Shown here in pieces: positions 17,276 through 25,011 of a stretch of 64,000 bases of DNA (positions are counted from its first letter, which is position 1; each line of letters begins with the position of its first letter). The translations under genes were made by a program, and so were the position numbers. The notes under the pieces were generated by a model. That model did not search any database, had not been told where the DNA came from, and worked only from the letters and a program-made list of their open reading frames with translations. The stretch is from Geomonas edaphica (GTDB lineage: Bacteria > Desulfobacterota > Desulfuromonadia > Geobacterales > Geobacteraceae). Location of the stretch: assembly GCF_004917075.1 (NCBI RefSeq), contig NZ_SSYB01000001.1, forward strand, positions 248,001 to 312,000. Direction: 5' to 3'.

Positions 17276-17782
17276 GTGAAAAAGATTCGTGTTTGTGTCA
17301 ATGACATGATGCAGAGAGACTACGTCTATTACCGTACCGAACCGGCTGGTGAGAACTTCCATCCGGAGTTCAAACCCGATCTGACGCCTAAAGAGATGCT
17401 GGAGATGGGAGTTTTTGGCGGCAAGTACATGACCGATTGCCGGGATGAGTTTCCCGAGGACTGGTTTGAGAACGCGAGGCTCTGTCACGAGCGGCATGTG
17501 GCGGAGTACAACTTTTTCGGGGTGAATGCATCGAAGCCGCTTTCGTACTGGCGCGAGAAAGGGTGGATTTACAGCGACGACCCGCGCGGCTGGTTCCAGT
17601 GGTACTGCCGCTACTACATGGGGCGCAGGTGTCCGGATGACGCGCGACAGATCAAGCGCTGGAAGGCGATGACGAGGCACATCGCCCAGATCAGGAATAA
17701 CTGCCCGGAAGGTGTGCTCACCTGCCGCCGCAGGCAGCGCCAGGCGCTTTTGCACTGGGCATACGACAGCAGAAGGTTTTAA
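17276..17782 (+). CDS. Conserved hypothetical protein, aromatic- and Cys-rich
   Basis: A soluble protein of about 168 residues that I do not recognise as a named family. It opens with KKIRVCVNDMMQRDYVYYRT, is rich in Tyr, Trp, Phe and Arg, and contains seven cysteines. The central PDLTPKEMLEMGVFGGKYMTDC stretch and the later WFQWYCRYYMGRR stretch look like conserved blocks of one compact domain. There is no signal peptide or membrane helix. The GTG at 17276 is chosen because a TTGACA/TACATT promoter lies just upstream, downstream of an alternative in-frame ATG at 17180; a GGAGAG site is at 17259-17264. It is divergent from moeA and convergent with the eCIS operon. Confidence 0.65.
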   Translation: MKKIRVCVNDMMQRDYVYYRTEPAGENFHPEFKPDLTPKEMLEMGVFGGKYMTDCRDEFPEDWFENARLCHERHVAEYNFFGVNASKPLSYWREKGWIYSDDPRGWFQWYCRYYMGRRCPDDARQIKRWKAMTRHIAQIRNNCPEGVLTCRRRQRQALLHWAYDSRRF

Positions 17783-17789
17783 AAGCGAG

Positions 17790-17867
17790 GTTCTACGTTC
17801 TAAGTTCTACGTTCTACGTTAAAGGCCAGGCTTCTAAACATAGAACTTAGAACATAGAACTTAGAAC
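17790..17867. terminator. Long imperfect inverted repeat between convergent genes
   Basis: The left arm (17790-17820) is built from three direct copies of a GTTCTACGTTCTA-like unit. The right arm (17837-17867) is their imperfect inverse, built from TAGAACTTAGAAC units, with a 16-base loop. Each arm is 31 bases. It occupies almost the whole gap between the + strand hypothetical gene and the end of the eCIS operon, so a bidirectional terminator is the simplest role. The internal tandem structure also suggests a dispersed genomic repeat. Confidence 0.6.
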
Positions 17868-17877
17868 GGCTTCTTCT

Positions 17878-19230
17878 TCAGACGACCTTTCCTTCCTTCA
17901 CGTATTCCCTCAATATCGCCCCTTCCAGCCTTTTGAGATCCAGGCGGCGCGACTGGTCGGCCAACACCTCCAGGGCGCAGTACTGCATGACATTCATGAT
18001 CCCGGCGCCGGAGAGCTCGTACTTCGTTGCAATCTGCCGCCAGTCGATTTCTGGGGCGATCTCGACCTGCTGCGGGAAGGCGACACTCCAGATCCGGTAG
18101 CGTTCCTCCGGCCTCGGTATTTGGAAATGGATGATGGCCTGAAAGCGCCGCACGAAGGCGTCGTCAAGTTGGTTACGCTTGTTGCTAGCGAGGATCACGA
18201 GCCCCCGGTACTGCTCGATGCGCTGCAACAGGTAGGAGATCTCCTGGTTCGCGAAACGGTCGTGGGCGTCGCGAACGTCGGTCCTCTTGCCGAAGAGGGC
18301 GTCGGCCTCGTCGAAAAAAAGGATCCACTCCTTGTACTCCGCCTTCTCGAACAAGAGGGCGAGGTTCTTCTCGGTTTCCCCGATGTACTTGGAAACCACC
18401 CGCGACAGGTCGATGCGGAACACGTCCCGGCCTGTGTACTTCCCTAACAGCGTCGCGGTCAGGGTCTTGCCGGTGCCGGGGGGGCCGTGGAAGAAGGCGC
18501 GGTAGCCGTGCGGCAGCTTCTTCTTCATCCCCCATTCTTCCATGAGGACGTCCTTGTGCCGGACCCAGCTCTCGATCTCGCGGATCTGGCGCAGCGTGTC
18601 CGGGTGCAGCACCAGGTCCTCCCATCCCATCTCCGTCTCGATCGCCTGGGCCGGGAACTCGATGCCGAAGCGCGGCTTTCCAACCGTGCCGAGGGTCACC
18701 CATTCCACCAGTTCCGGGTCTATGCAAAGGCGCCCGCTCATCATCGGCTCGCCGGGACGCACCGTGTCGAGCCAGACGACCTTTTTCTTGGCGAACCAGT
18801 GCTCGGCGCCGAACATGCGCTGCACCTCGATCCTTTTGCGCACGTCGTTCCCGGCCAGGATGAACTGGGCGGTCTCCCCAGTGGGGAGGATGGCCCGGTG
18901 ATCGGAGCCGTGCACACCGCCGAACTCGTGCACCTCGCCCCCCTCCGGAAGAAACTGCGCGAGTATCTTGTTGTAGAAGCCGGGGCGCAGGTGGGGCGCC
19001 AGCGCCAACATCACTACGGCGAATTCCTCCATGCCCGGGTCCTGGCTCTTTATGAATAGCTCCAGCGGCGAATCCTCGCTGCAAAACTCGAGCGGCGGCG
19101 GCTCGAAGCTTTCGGCCCGCTCGAAACGAAGGGCGAGATAGCCCGTTACCAGCTGCTCGATCCAGTCCAGGGCGAGACCGAGGTTCGCCGCTTCCGCGCT
19201 TGGGTGCTGAGTATTCCTATCCCCGGACAT
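17878..19230 (-). CDS. eCIS AAA+ ATPase (Afp15-like)
   Basis: A 450-residue cytoplasmic AAA+ ATPase, last gene of the contractile injection operon. Walker A GPPGTGKT is at about 247-254, Walker B ILFFDEADALFG at about 299-310, followed by sensor-1 (ILASNKRN) and an arginine-finger region (DDAFVRRF). The first 200 residues are a family-specific N-terminal domain. Afp15/PVC15-type ATPases belong to every well-studied eCIS locus and are thought to act in assembly or cargo loading rather than sheath recycling as ClpV does in type VI secretion. The start overlaps the upstream gene by 14 bp. All ATPase motifs are intact. Confidence 0.9.
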   Translation of the reverse strand: MSGDRNTQHPSAEAANLGLALDWIEQLVTGYLALRFERAESFEPPPLEFCSEDSPLELFIKSQDPGMEEFAVVMLALAPHLRPGFYNKILAQFLPEGGEVHEFGGVHGSDHRAILPTGETAQFILAGNDVRKRIEVQRMFGAEHWFAKKKVVWLDTVRPGEPMMSGRLCIDPELVEWVTLGTVGKPRFGIEFPAQAIETEMGWEDLVLHPDTLRQIREIESWVRHKDVLMEEWGMKKKLPHGYRAFFHGPPGTGKTLTATLLGKYTGRDVFRIDLSRVVSKYIGETEKNLALLFEKAEYKEWILFFDEADALFGKRTDVRDAHDRFANQEISYLLQRIEQYRGLVILASNKRNQLDDAFVRRFQAIIHFQIPRPEERYRIWSVAFPQQVEIAPEIDWRQIATKYELSGAGIMNVMQYCALEVLADQSRRLDLKRLEGAILREYVKEGKVV

Positions 19231-19846
19231 GGGTCACCGCCCCGGCAGCTTCGAGAAAGGAGAGCGTGAGCTCGGGGTACTCTCCCTGGAAGAAGGAGGC
19301 GTCGCCGGAACCCAGCGCCGCGCGCAGGTGGAAAGCCTTTTCATCGACGCGGACCACCTGTATGACCGGGTCCGGGGACGCCGCCACCTTCCTTGCCGCC
19401 ACCAGTTCCTTGTCGTTAGCGAGACGGGGCGCCGTTTCCCGCGCCTTTTCTTCCGAGTCAAAGCTTCCGGCCACCAGGCAAGAGAAGGGCTCGAACTTGT
19501 AGCTCTCCACGAGCGGCGAATAGTCGTCGATGTCGTCTATCCCGAGATAGCCGAGCTTCAGCGGTCGTATCGCCACCTGCGCCTTGAAATGGATTGTCAC
19601 ACGCCAGATGAAGTCCCACCTCGATTCCCATCCCCCTTCGGACCAGTACTCGCTGTAAAAGTTGCAGCGGTATGGCTTTATCGACCACTTGAGCGGGATG
19701 GTGCCGATCTCCAGCGTGGAGGCCAGCGCGCTCACGAAGCGCTCCGAGCCGCCACCGATTTGGTCCGAATCCCCACGCGTCAGGATGCAGTCGAGAACCT
19801 TGCCGTCCCCGCTTACCGACGGATGCCACAGATACAACATGCTCAT
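19217..19846 (-). CDS. Unknown eCIS-operon protein, 209 aa
   Basis: A soluble protein with no signal peptide or membrane helix and no family I recognise. It is Trp- and Tyr-rich in the first 90 residues, including a WSEGGWESRWDFIWRV block, and ends in a mixed alpha/beta region. Its ATG overlaps the stop of the DUF4157 gene (ATGA) and its own stop lies inside the ATPase gene, so it is tightly coupled to both. That position, between candidate cargo and ATPase, suggests a cargo chaperone, adaptor, immunity factor or extra structural part. None of these can be chosen from sequence. Confidence 0.75.
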   Translation of the reverse strand: MSMLYLWHPSVSGDGKVLDCILTRGDSDQIGGGSERFVSALASTLEIGTIPLKWSIKPYRCNFYSEYWSEGGWESRWDFIWRVTIHFKAQVAIRPLKLGYLGIDDIDDYSPLVESYKFEPFSCLVAGSFDSEEKARETAPRLANDKELVAARKVAASPDPVIQVVRVDEKAFHLRAALGSGDASFFQGEYPELTLSFLEAAGAVTHVRG

Positions 19847-22800
19847 GTCCCTTCTCCCGGACCTCTGAATTTAATGGTGACTCGCTTTGAATAACTGTCG
19901 GGAAGTTTTGACCCCATGGAACTGTTCTCGCTGTAGGGAACGACCTCCATCCCTTTTATGTCATTGAAGTAATCGAGGCGTTTTTTGTGATAGGTCGTTC
20001 TCCCTGTTTCATTCCAGTGCTGGACCACAGCCTGCTTCTTGTGGTCGATGGTGGGGGACTCCTTGTACTTGAGCGTCTTGTCCCACCACTTGTTGTTCCA
20101 CTTGTACAGATTGGGCTTGGTCGGGTGCCTCAGCTTTTTGGGATCGTTCACCTGGTCGTCGCGCCATTCGTACACGTCGGTGCGGTAGCCCTTGGCGTAG
20201 AAACTGTCGCGGATGTACTCCTTGGTGTTGAACTCCGGCTTGAGTACGTACTGATGCCCCTTGCGCGTGACGTACTGCGACTTGTGCTTTCTGAGACGCT
20301 TCTTCTTCGTACCGCTCTTGGTCGGGTTGACGGTGGCGCGTATGCTGTCGTAGACCTCGTCCTCGTCCGCATCAGCTTCGACCAGTTCGATCAGGATCAG
20401 GTAGTACTTCGTCTTGATCGCCGGGAGCGCCTGCTTGATTTCAGCGGCGTCCTTGTTTTCGTCCTCCAGGAGGGCGGTGGCATCGGCGAGGGCCGCGTCG
20501 AGATCCGCCTGCTTCTGGGCCTCACTCCTTGCGTCCTTTTTCCCGTCCTTGGCGTCCTTGTCGATTCCTTTTCCCTTCAACTGGACCGGTTTCGCGCTCT
20601 TCCCCCCCGCCTTCGGGGTAACCACCCAGTTCTCCCCCTTGGCCTGCACGTCGAAGGTGATCCCCTTCACCGATCCCTTGATCTTTCCAAGTTCCGCGTC
20701 CAGCATGGCGCGGGTGAAAGGGCCGCCCGACCGGAGTGCGCCCAGGGGCTTCGCCGCAGCCTGAAAGATCTTGGCCGTTTCCTGGTCCTTGACCCCCTTC
20801 GGGTCCGGTTTGGCCGATTTGGTCCCGGCAGGTGGTGTCTTTCCTTTCTTGGTCGGTTTCGGCTCCGGCTTCTTCGGTGCCGGTTTCTTCGGGGGGATGG
20901 TCGGTGGCGGGATACTCCCGTCGTTCTTGAAGGTGCCGCTACCGCTCCCCTTGGCGCCGGACTTCTCGGGCAGCTTGTCGTCCACCATGCTGGTCATGAA
21001 TTTGGACGGGTCGAACTCCGGCTTCTTCAGTTCGATCTCCGGGACGGTGCCCGAGCCGAGCACGTACTCCTTTACCACCGCGCTGATGCCGACCGGGTCG
21101 GAGAGGGGCCACTGCTTGGAGAATAGTGGCCAGGTCCATCGGTGGTCCGAGATCGGCGACCACCATGGCGCTTCCAGGGCGATGAAGAAATCGCCGCCGA
21201 GGTCGAGCATGGGCTGGGCGACGATGTCCAGCGTTCCGCCGACGTAGAAAACGCCGGGGTCGCGATAGCCTATGGTGGGGCGGGCGTCGGCGTACGCCAT
21301 GAGCCCCACGTCCACCTGGATCCCTACGCCGAACTTCAGGTCATGCGACGCGATCTCGATCCCGGCGCCCCCCTCGGCGCGCAGTCTCAGGCCGGCATAG
21401 GCAGAGATGTTGAAAGAGGCCGAGATCTGGATGAACTTCTGGACCTCGGGGTCTGTCGAGTAGGTCCCCAGAATCTCGATGTTGTAGATCTTGGCCGGGC
21501 CGAGCCGCGCCAGCGCCCAAAGGCTTATGTTGGCGAATAGGTTCAGGTTGCCGACCACGGGGATGCCGTAATATGCCTTCGCCTCTAACTTGACGATCTC
21601 CCGGTCGAAGTTCTTCTGCGGGAAGAGCGGGATCTCACCGGGCGGCGCGATCTTGCTCACCACGGTCAGAAGGCCGCGTCCGTCGACCACGACCCATACG
21701 GTACCGGCAAACCACTGGGTCAGGTGGAATTGCAACTGCCCCGTGGCCGCGATGGCGCGGCTCTTCTTCTCCGGCTTTGGCGCAGGTATCGGCGGGGGAG
21801 GACCGGTCGCCTCGATGTTCTCCTTGCCACCTGCCGCTGCGATCGCGTCCTTGGCGAACTTATTGGCCGAATCGAGATCGGTGGCGATGAAAGAGACCTC
21901 GCCGGAGAGTTTGTCCGCGTTGTAGGCCGCCTTGCCGCCTATATCAACGCTGCCGTCCGGCTTGTAGATGACCGTCGCGGAACCGGAGAAGGACTTGTGG
22001 TTGACCGCCAGGGTGAGCTGGCCGGTGAGGGGGCCCTTGGTGTTGTCCACCTTGAGGTCCCCCTTCACCATCCCCTTCACGTCGACGGTGGCGCTCGCGT
22101 CGATCTTCGGCTTCGCGACGTTTTCCACCAGGATGTTGAAGTCGGCGTCCAGGAACCCGCCGATTTCGACCTTCAGGTTTTCGACGCCCAGGGTGAGCTT
22201 GCCGGATTCGAAGGTGTTCTTGGGTTTCGGGAGCCTCTCGACCTTGAGGCCGAGTCCCCCCAGCAGTTCCGCGTTTTTCTGCAGCGCCCGCAGCCAATCG
22301 TTGGTGTCGCCGCCCTTTGGTTTCAGCGATGCGTAGCCGCCGGTCACCTCGTTGTTCTTGATGGTGAAGTTGATGTGCATCCCGCCGATCTGGTCGGTCC
22401 ACGGATTTTGCAGGGGCATGGTCCCCCTGCCGATCGAGTCGAGGTTCTTCTTGCTGTCCATGCGGACCTTGACCCGTCCCTCGGCGGTCAGTCCCTTCAC
22501 GATCACGCGTACTTCCAGGCCTTTGTCCTTGGAAGCCTCGATCTCGTCTTTAACCTTTTGCGAGGGGGCGAAGACGGAGGAGGAGAGATCCACCACTTGG
22601 GAACTCACCGGACCGGCATCGACTGCGGGCGCGGCTTTGGGGGGAGCGGGGGCGGGGGGCCGCATGATTCGCGACTCGTCGCGCTTTTCCTTGTGCGGGT
22701 TCCCCTGGCGGGCGACCCCCTCGCCCTGTTGTACGGTGTGGGCCAGTTCGTGGGCTAAGAGCCGCTTCCCCTCGCTAGTGCCGGGCTGGTAGGCGTCGCG

Positions 22801-23493
22801 GGAGAAGAAGATGTGGTTCCCATAGGTGAAGGCGCGGGCGGAAAGGTCATTCGAGAGCCGGGCGGAACGCTCGTCGTCGTGGACACGGACCGCGCCGAAG
22901 TCGTTACCGAAGCGCGGCTCCATGAAGTCCCGCACCTCGCTTGCCAACGGGCGCCCGCCTGAAGCGCCGCTTTTCACGGCGGACTTGGTCGCATCGCCGA
23001 CCGCAGGGGAGACACCGGCCTCGGAGCGCAGGACGTTGTCCTTCTCCGCCCCCTCCTTGCTGATCTTTTCGTCCTCCTTGCGTCTTAGCTTCTCTTCGTT
23101 CCCCTGCCGGGAAAGGCGGTCCTGTTCACGCTGCGGCTTCTCGTCCTGCTGCTTCTGCAGGCGCTCCTCATTCCCCTTTTTCTGAACGCGCTCCTCCTGC
23201 CGCTGCAGACGCTCGTCGGGCAGACGGCTGACCTTCTCCTCGTTTCCTTGCTTTCCGAGGCGTTCTTCCTGGCGCTGGAGCGGCTCATGTTGCCGGGAGA
23301 TTTCTTCCTTCGGGCCTTCCGGGGCGCTCATGCGCATGACCCGGTCCGCGGTCCGGTCCGCTTGCTGCTCGAGCTTGTCGCCCGGCTTGCTGACCGTCAT
23401 CTTCCTCTGCACGGCAGGGGAGAGAAACGGCTCTCTTGCGACTTGAGCCGCTGCGGTCGAAGCAGCAGAAGATTTTTCCGCGCACGATTTCAT
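19843..23493 (-). CDS. DUF4157 eCIS protein with nuclease-like C-terminus (candidate cargo toxin)
   Basis: A 1216-residue multidomain protein. Residues 26-56 hold the VSKPGDKLEQQADRTADRVM motif found at the start of many eCIS-associated DUF4157 proteins. Residues about 79-150 are three 24-residue charged repeats, each with an xxGNEE core. Residues about 183-262 form the DUF4157 domain with a zincin-like HELAH at 248-252. A long beta-rich region (about 300-900) and a Pro/Lys-rich linker (about 880-930) follow. The last 70 residues contain TIDHKKQAVVQHWNETGR and a distal EVVPYSENSS, resembling HNH/Endonuclease VII-type toxin tips of polymorphic toxins. DUF4157 is a known eCIS marker domain; the nuclease reading is inferred. 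The gene lies between the tape-measure gene and an unknown gene, with no recognisable immunity gene. Confidence 0.8.
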   Translation of the reverse strand: MKSCAEKSSAASTAAAQVAREPFLSPAVQRKMTVSKPGDKLEQQADRTADRVMRMSAPEGPKEEISRQHEPLQRQEERLGKQGNEEKVSRLPDERLQRQEERVQKKGNEERLQKQQDEKPQREQDRLSRQGNEEKLRRKEDEKISKEGAEKDNVLRSEAGVSPAVGDATKSAVKSGASGGRPLASEVRDFMEPRFGNDFGAVRVHDDERSARLSNDLSARAFTYGNHIFFSRDAYQPGTSEGKRLLAHELAHTVQQGEGVARQGNPHKEKRDESRIMRPPAPAPPKAAPAVDAGPVSSQVVDLSSSVFAPSQKVKDEIEASKDKGLEVRVIVKGLTAEGRVKVRMDSKKNLDSIGRGTMPLQNPWTDQIGGMHINFTIKNNEVTGGYASLKPKGGDTNDWLRALQKNAELLGGLGLKVERLPKPKNTFESGKLTLGVENLKVEIGGFLDADFNILVENVAKPKIDASATVDVKGMVKGDLKVDNTKGPLTGQLTLAVNHKSFSGSATVIYKPDGSVDIGGKAAYNADKLSGEVSFIATDLDSANKFAKDAIAAAGGKENIEATGPPPPIPAPKPEKKSRAIAATGQLQFHLTQWFAGTVWVVVDGRGLLTVVSKIAPPGEIPLFPQKNFDREIVKLEAKAYYGIPVVGNLNLFANISLWALARLGPAKIYNIEILGTYSTDPEVQKFIQISASFNISAYAGLRLRAEGGAGIEIASHDLKFGVGIQVDVGLMAYADARPTIGYRDPGVFYVGGTLDIVAQPMLDLGGDFFIALEAPWWSPISDHRWTWPLFSKQWPLSDPVGISAVVKEYVLGSGTVPEIELKKPEFDPSKFMTSMVDDKLPEKSGAKGSGSGTFKNDGSIPPPTIPPKKPAPKKPEPKPTKKGKTPPAGTKSAKPDPKGVKDQETAKIFQAAAKPLGALRSGGPFTRAMLDAELGKIKGSVKGITFDVQAKGENWVVTPKAGGKSAKPVQLKGKGIDKDAKDGKKDARSEAQKQADLDAALADATALLEDENKDAAEIKQALPAIKTKYYLILIELVEADADEDEVYDSIRATVNPTKSGTKKKRLRKHKSQYVTRKGHQYVLKPEFNTKEYIRDSFYAKGYRTDVYEWRDDQVNDPKKLRHPTKPNLYKWNNKWWDKTLKYKESPTIDHKKQAVVQHWNETGRTTYHKKRLDYFNDIKGMEVVPYSENSSMGSKLPDSYSKRVTIKFRGPGEGT

Positions 23494-23503
23494 CGCCGCA
23501 CTC

Positions 23504-24922
23504 CTAGTCCCACTGCACCCACAAAAGTTTCTCCATCCAGGGGAGCTTCACCATTGAGATACTGAACGGGAGCTGATCCAGCAGTATGTCGCAGCTGTTT
23601 TTCTCCACCTGCAAAAGCCACTCGTCGTTGTCGCGCAGGGTCAGCTTCGCAGGCCGCATGAGAAATGCGCCGCGCAACCCGTTCACTGAGCTGTTACGCA
23701 GAGCGCCCCAGTGCTGGAGCAGGGCTTTAAGCAGGCTGTCGCACATTTCGATGTCCAGTTCGGTCAGTTCTATGTTTCGTGCGATCGGGATATGCAGTGG
23801 GATGCTGCACAGGATCTTTTGCAGCGCCACCAGATATTCCGGCGGCTCGGTTGACCCCGAGGCAAGGTAGTGCAGGACTGCGACGCCGCGCTCGGGTGTG
23901 AGTATGTGGTTTCCGCTGCTGATCTCAAGCGCCTCGAAGAGCCGGGTAAGGTACGGATGCAGCAGCACCACGCCGCCGTTTTCGATGTAGATACCTTCCT
24001 GCACCGCCTCAGGCTTGTCCGCTCCTTCGATCTTCTCCGCATGCCCGGCTGACGGCTCCTCATTCTGTTTATGGGTGGCGCTTTTTAAATCTTCGACCGT
24101 TGCCTCTGGCTTGCTCGAACCGACGGCTCCGGGCCAGTGCCGCTCCAGGGCGACTGAGACCTCGGGATGCCTTCGTAACCATTCCGGGAGCCCGAGCCAC
24201 GCGCGGGAGATGAGTTCGTGCTCGGTTGCGCTGACGTGGTTTGCCGCGGCAGCCAGGCCATTGTCCCACACCTTTTCTCGGATCGGGGCTACCGCTGTCG
24301 AAGGAAGCGCAACACCGGAAAGCCGCTCCAGTACCGCCGCAACCCTAATGCCGACTTGCGGTGCGATGATCGGCAACAGCAGCGAGCGGAAGCGCTCCGA
24401 GAACTGCAGGATCAGCCGCCTGCGCGCCGATTCCTTCTGTAGCGGGATGAGGACCTCTTCCAGGGTGATGACGGCGGCGCCGTAGGGGAGGCTTTCGTCC
24501 AACCAGCACTCAAGCAGTACCTGTTCAAGCTCCTTTCCCGCCTGGAGCTGAAACCACCATGGTAGAGAACCCTGTTCCAGGAAATGCATGAACACCTCGG
24601 TCATCGCCTGGAGTTTGTTCCTGCGTCTGGAGTTGATGCGCGGACTTTGCAGCTCCTCGCCCAAAGCCTGCTGCATTCCTTCTTGCACGGCTTGAGAAAG
24701 GTCGGCCTCCATCTGGTCCAGCGGGATGGTCCCCGCGTCGATGACGACTTCTTCAAGCAGGATGTGTTCATCTTCCGCCGCGTGTTCGTTCAGGGCGACC
24801 TCCATTACAGGTAGTAGGGAGTCGTAGCAGAAGCGCTCCAGTCGGCGCTGCAGCGCCGCGACCTCCGACTCCGGCCCGTGGAACTCGATATGGAGGCGCT
24901 TTTTGCGGATAACGTGCGGCAT
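23504..24922 (-). CDS. Contractile injection system tape-measure protein (Afp14-like)
   Basis: A 472-residue protein. The MPHVIRKKRLHIEFHG start and the C-terminal stretch with IYIENGGVVLLHPYLTRLFE, a TELD...LLKALLQHWGALRNSSVNG block and SISMVKLPWMEK near the end are the conserved core of the CIS tape-measure family. This family sets tube length in Afp/PVC-type particles. A charged low-complexity linker lies near residue 290. The start at 24922 is chosen by family similarity; the longer frame to 25156 runs through an intergenic repeat array. The gene follows the 1470-residue protein after that array and precedes the DUF4157 gene by 10 bp. Confidence 0.88.
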   Translation of the reverse strand: MPHVIRKKRLHIEFHGPESEVAALQRRLERFCYDSLLPVMEVALNEHAAEDEHILLEEVVIDAGTIPLDQMEADLSQAVQEGMQQALGEELQSPRINSRRRNKLQAMTEVFMHFLEQGSLPWWFQLQAGKELEQVLLECWLDESLPYGAAVITLEEVLIPLQKESARRRLILQFSERFRSLLLPIIAPQVGIRVAAVLERLSGVALPSTAVAPIREKVWDNGLAAAANHVSATEHELISRAWLGLPEWLRRHPEVSVALERHWPGAVGSSKPEATVEDLKSATHKQNEEPSAGHAEKIEGADKPEAVQEGIYIENGGVVLLHPYLTRLFEALEISSGNHILTPERGVAVLHYLASGSTEPPEYLVALQKILCSIPLHIPIARNIELTELDIEMCDSLLKALLQHWGALRNSSVNGLRGAFLMRPAKLTLRDNDEWLLQVEKNSCDILLDQLPFSISMVKLPWMEKLLWVQWD

Positions 24923-24939
24923 TTGGGGGCTCCGTTTTT

Positions 24940-25000
24940 GTCGGACAGTCGGACCTGTCGGACTAGTCAGACGGGTCTGACTAAGTCTGACCGGTCTGAC
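24940..25000. repeat. Array of seven GTCNGAC heptamers
   Basis: Seven heptamers GTCNGAC start at 24940, 24948, 24957, 24966, 24975, 24985 and 24994, a spacing of 8-10 bp. The first three are GTCGGAC, the fourth GTCAGAC and the last three GTCTGAC, so the array also contains inverted pairs that can form hairpins. It fills the gap inside the eCIS operon between the 1470-residue gene and the tape-measure gene. It could act in mRNA processing or attenuation, or be a parasitic repeat. Confidence 0.8.
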
Positions 25001-25011
25001 GTTGAGGCTGC

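Noticed and set aside
15947-17755. 602-residue MoeA with long N-terminal extension
   Set aside because: The extension runs antisense through the divergent hypothetical gene. MoeA similarity and an AGGAGG site fix the start at 17161.
24940-25000. CRISPR array
   Set aside because: Heptamers at 8-10 bp steps leave no room for spacers, and no cas genes are present.
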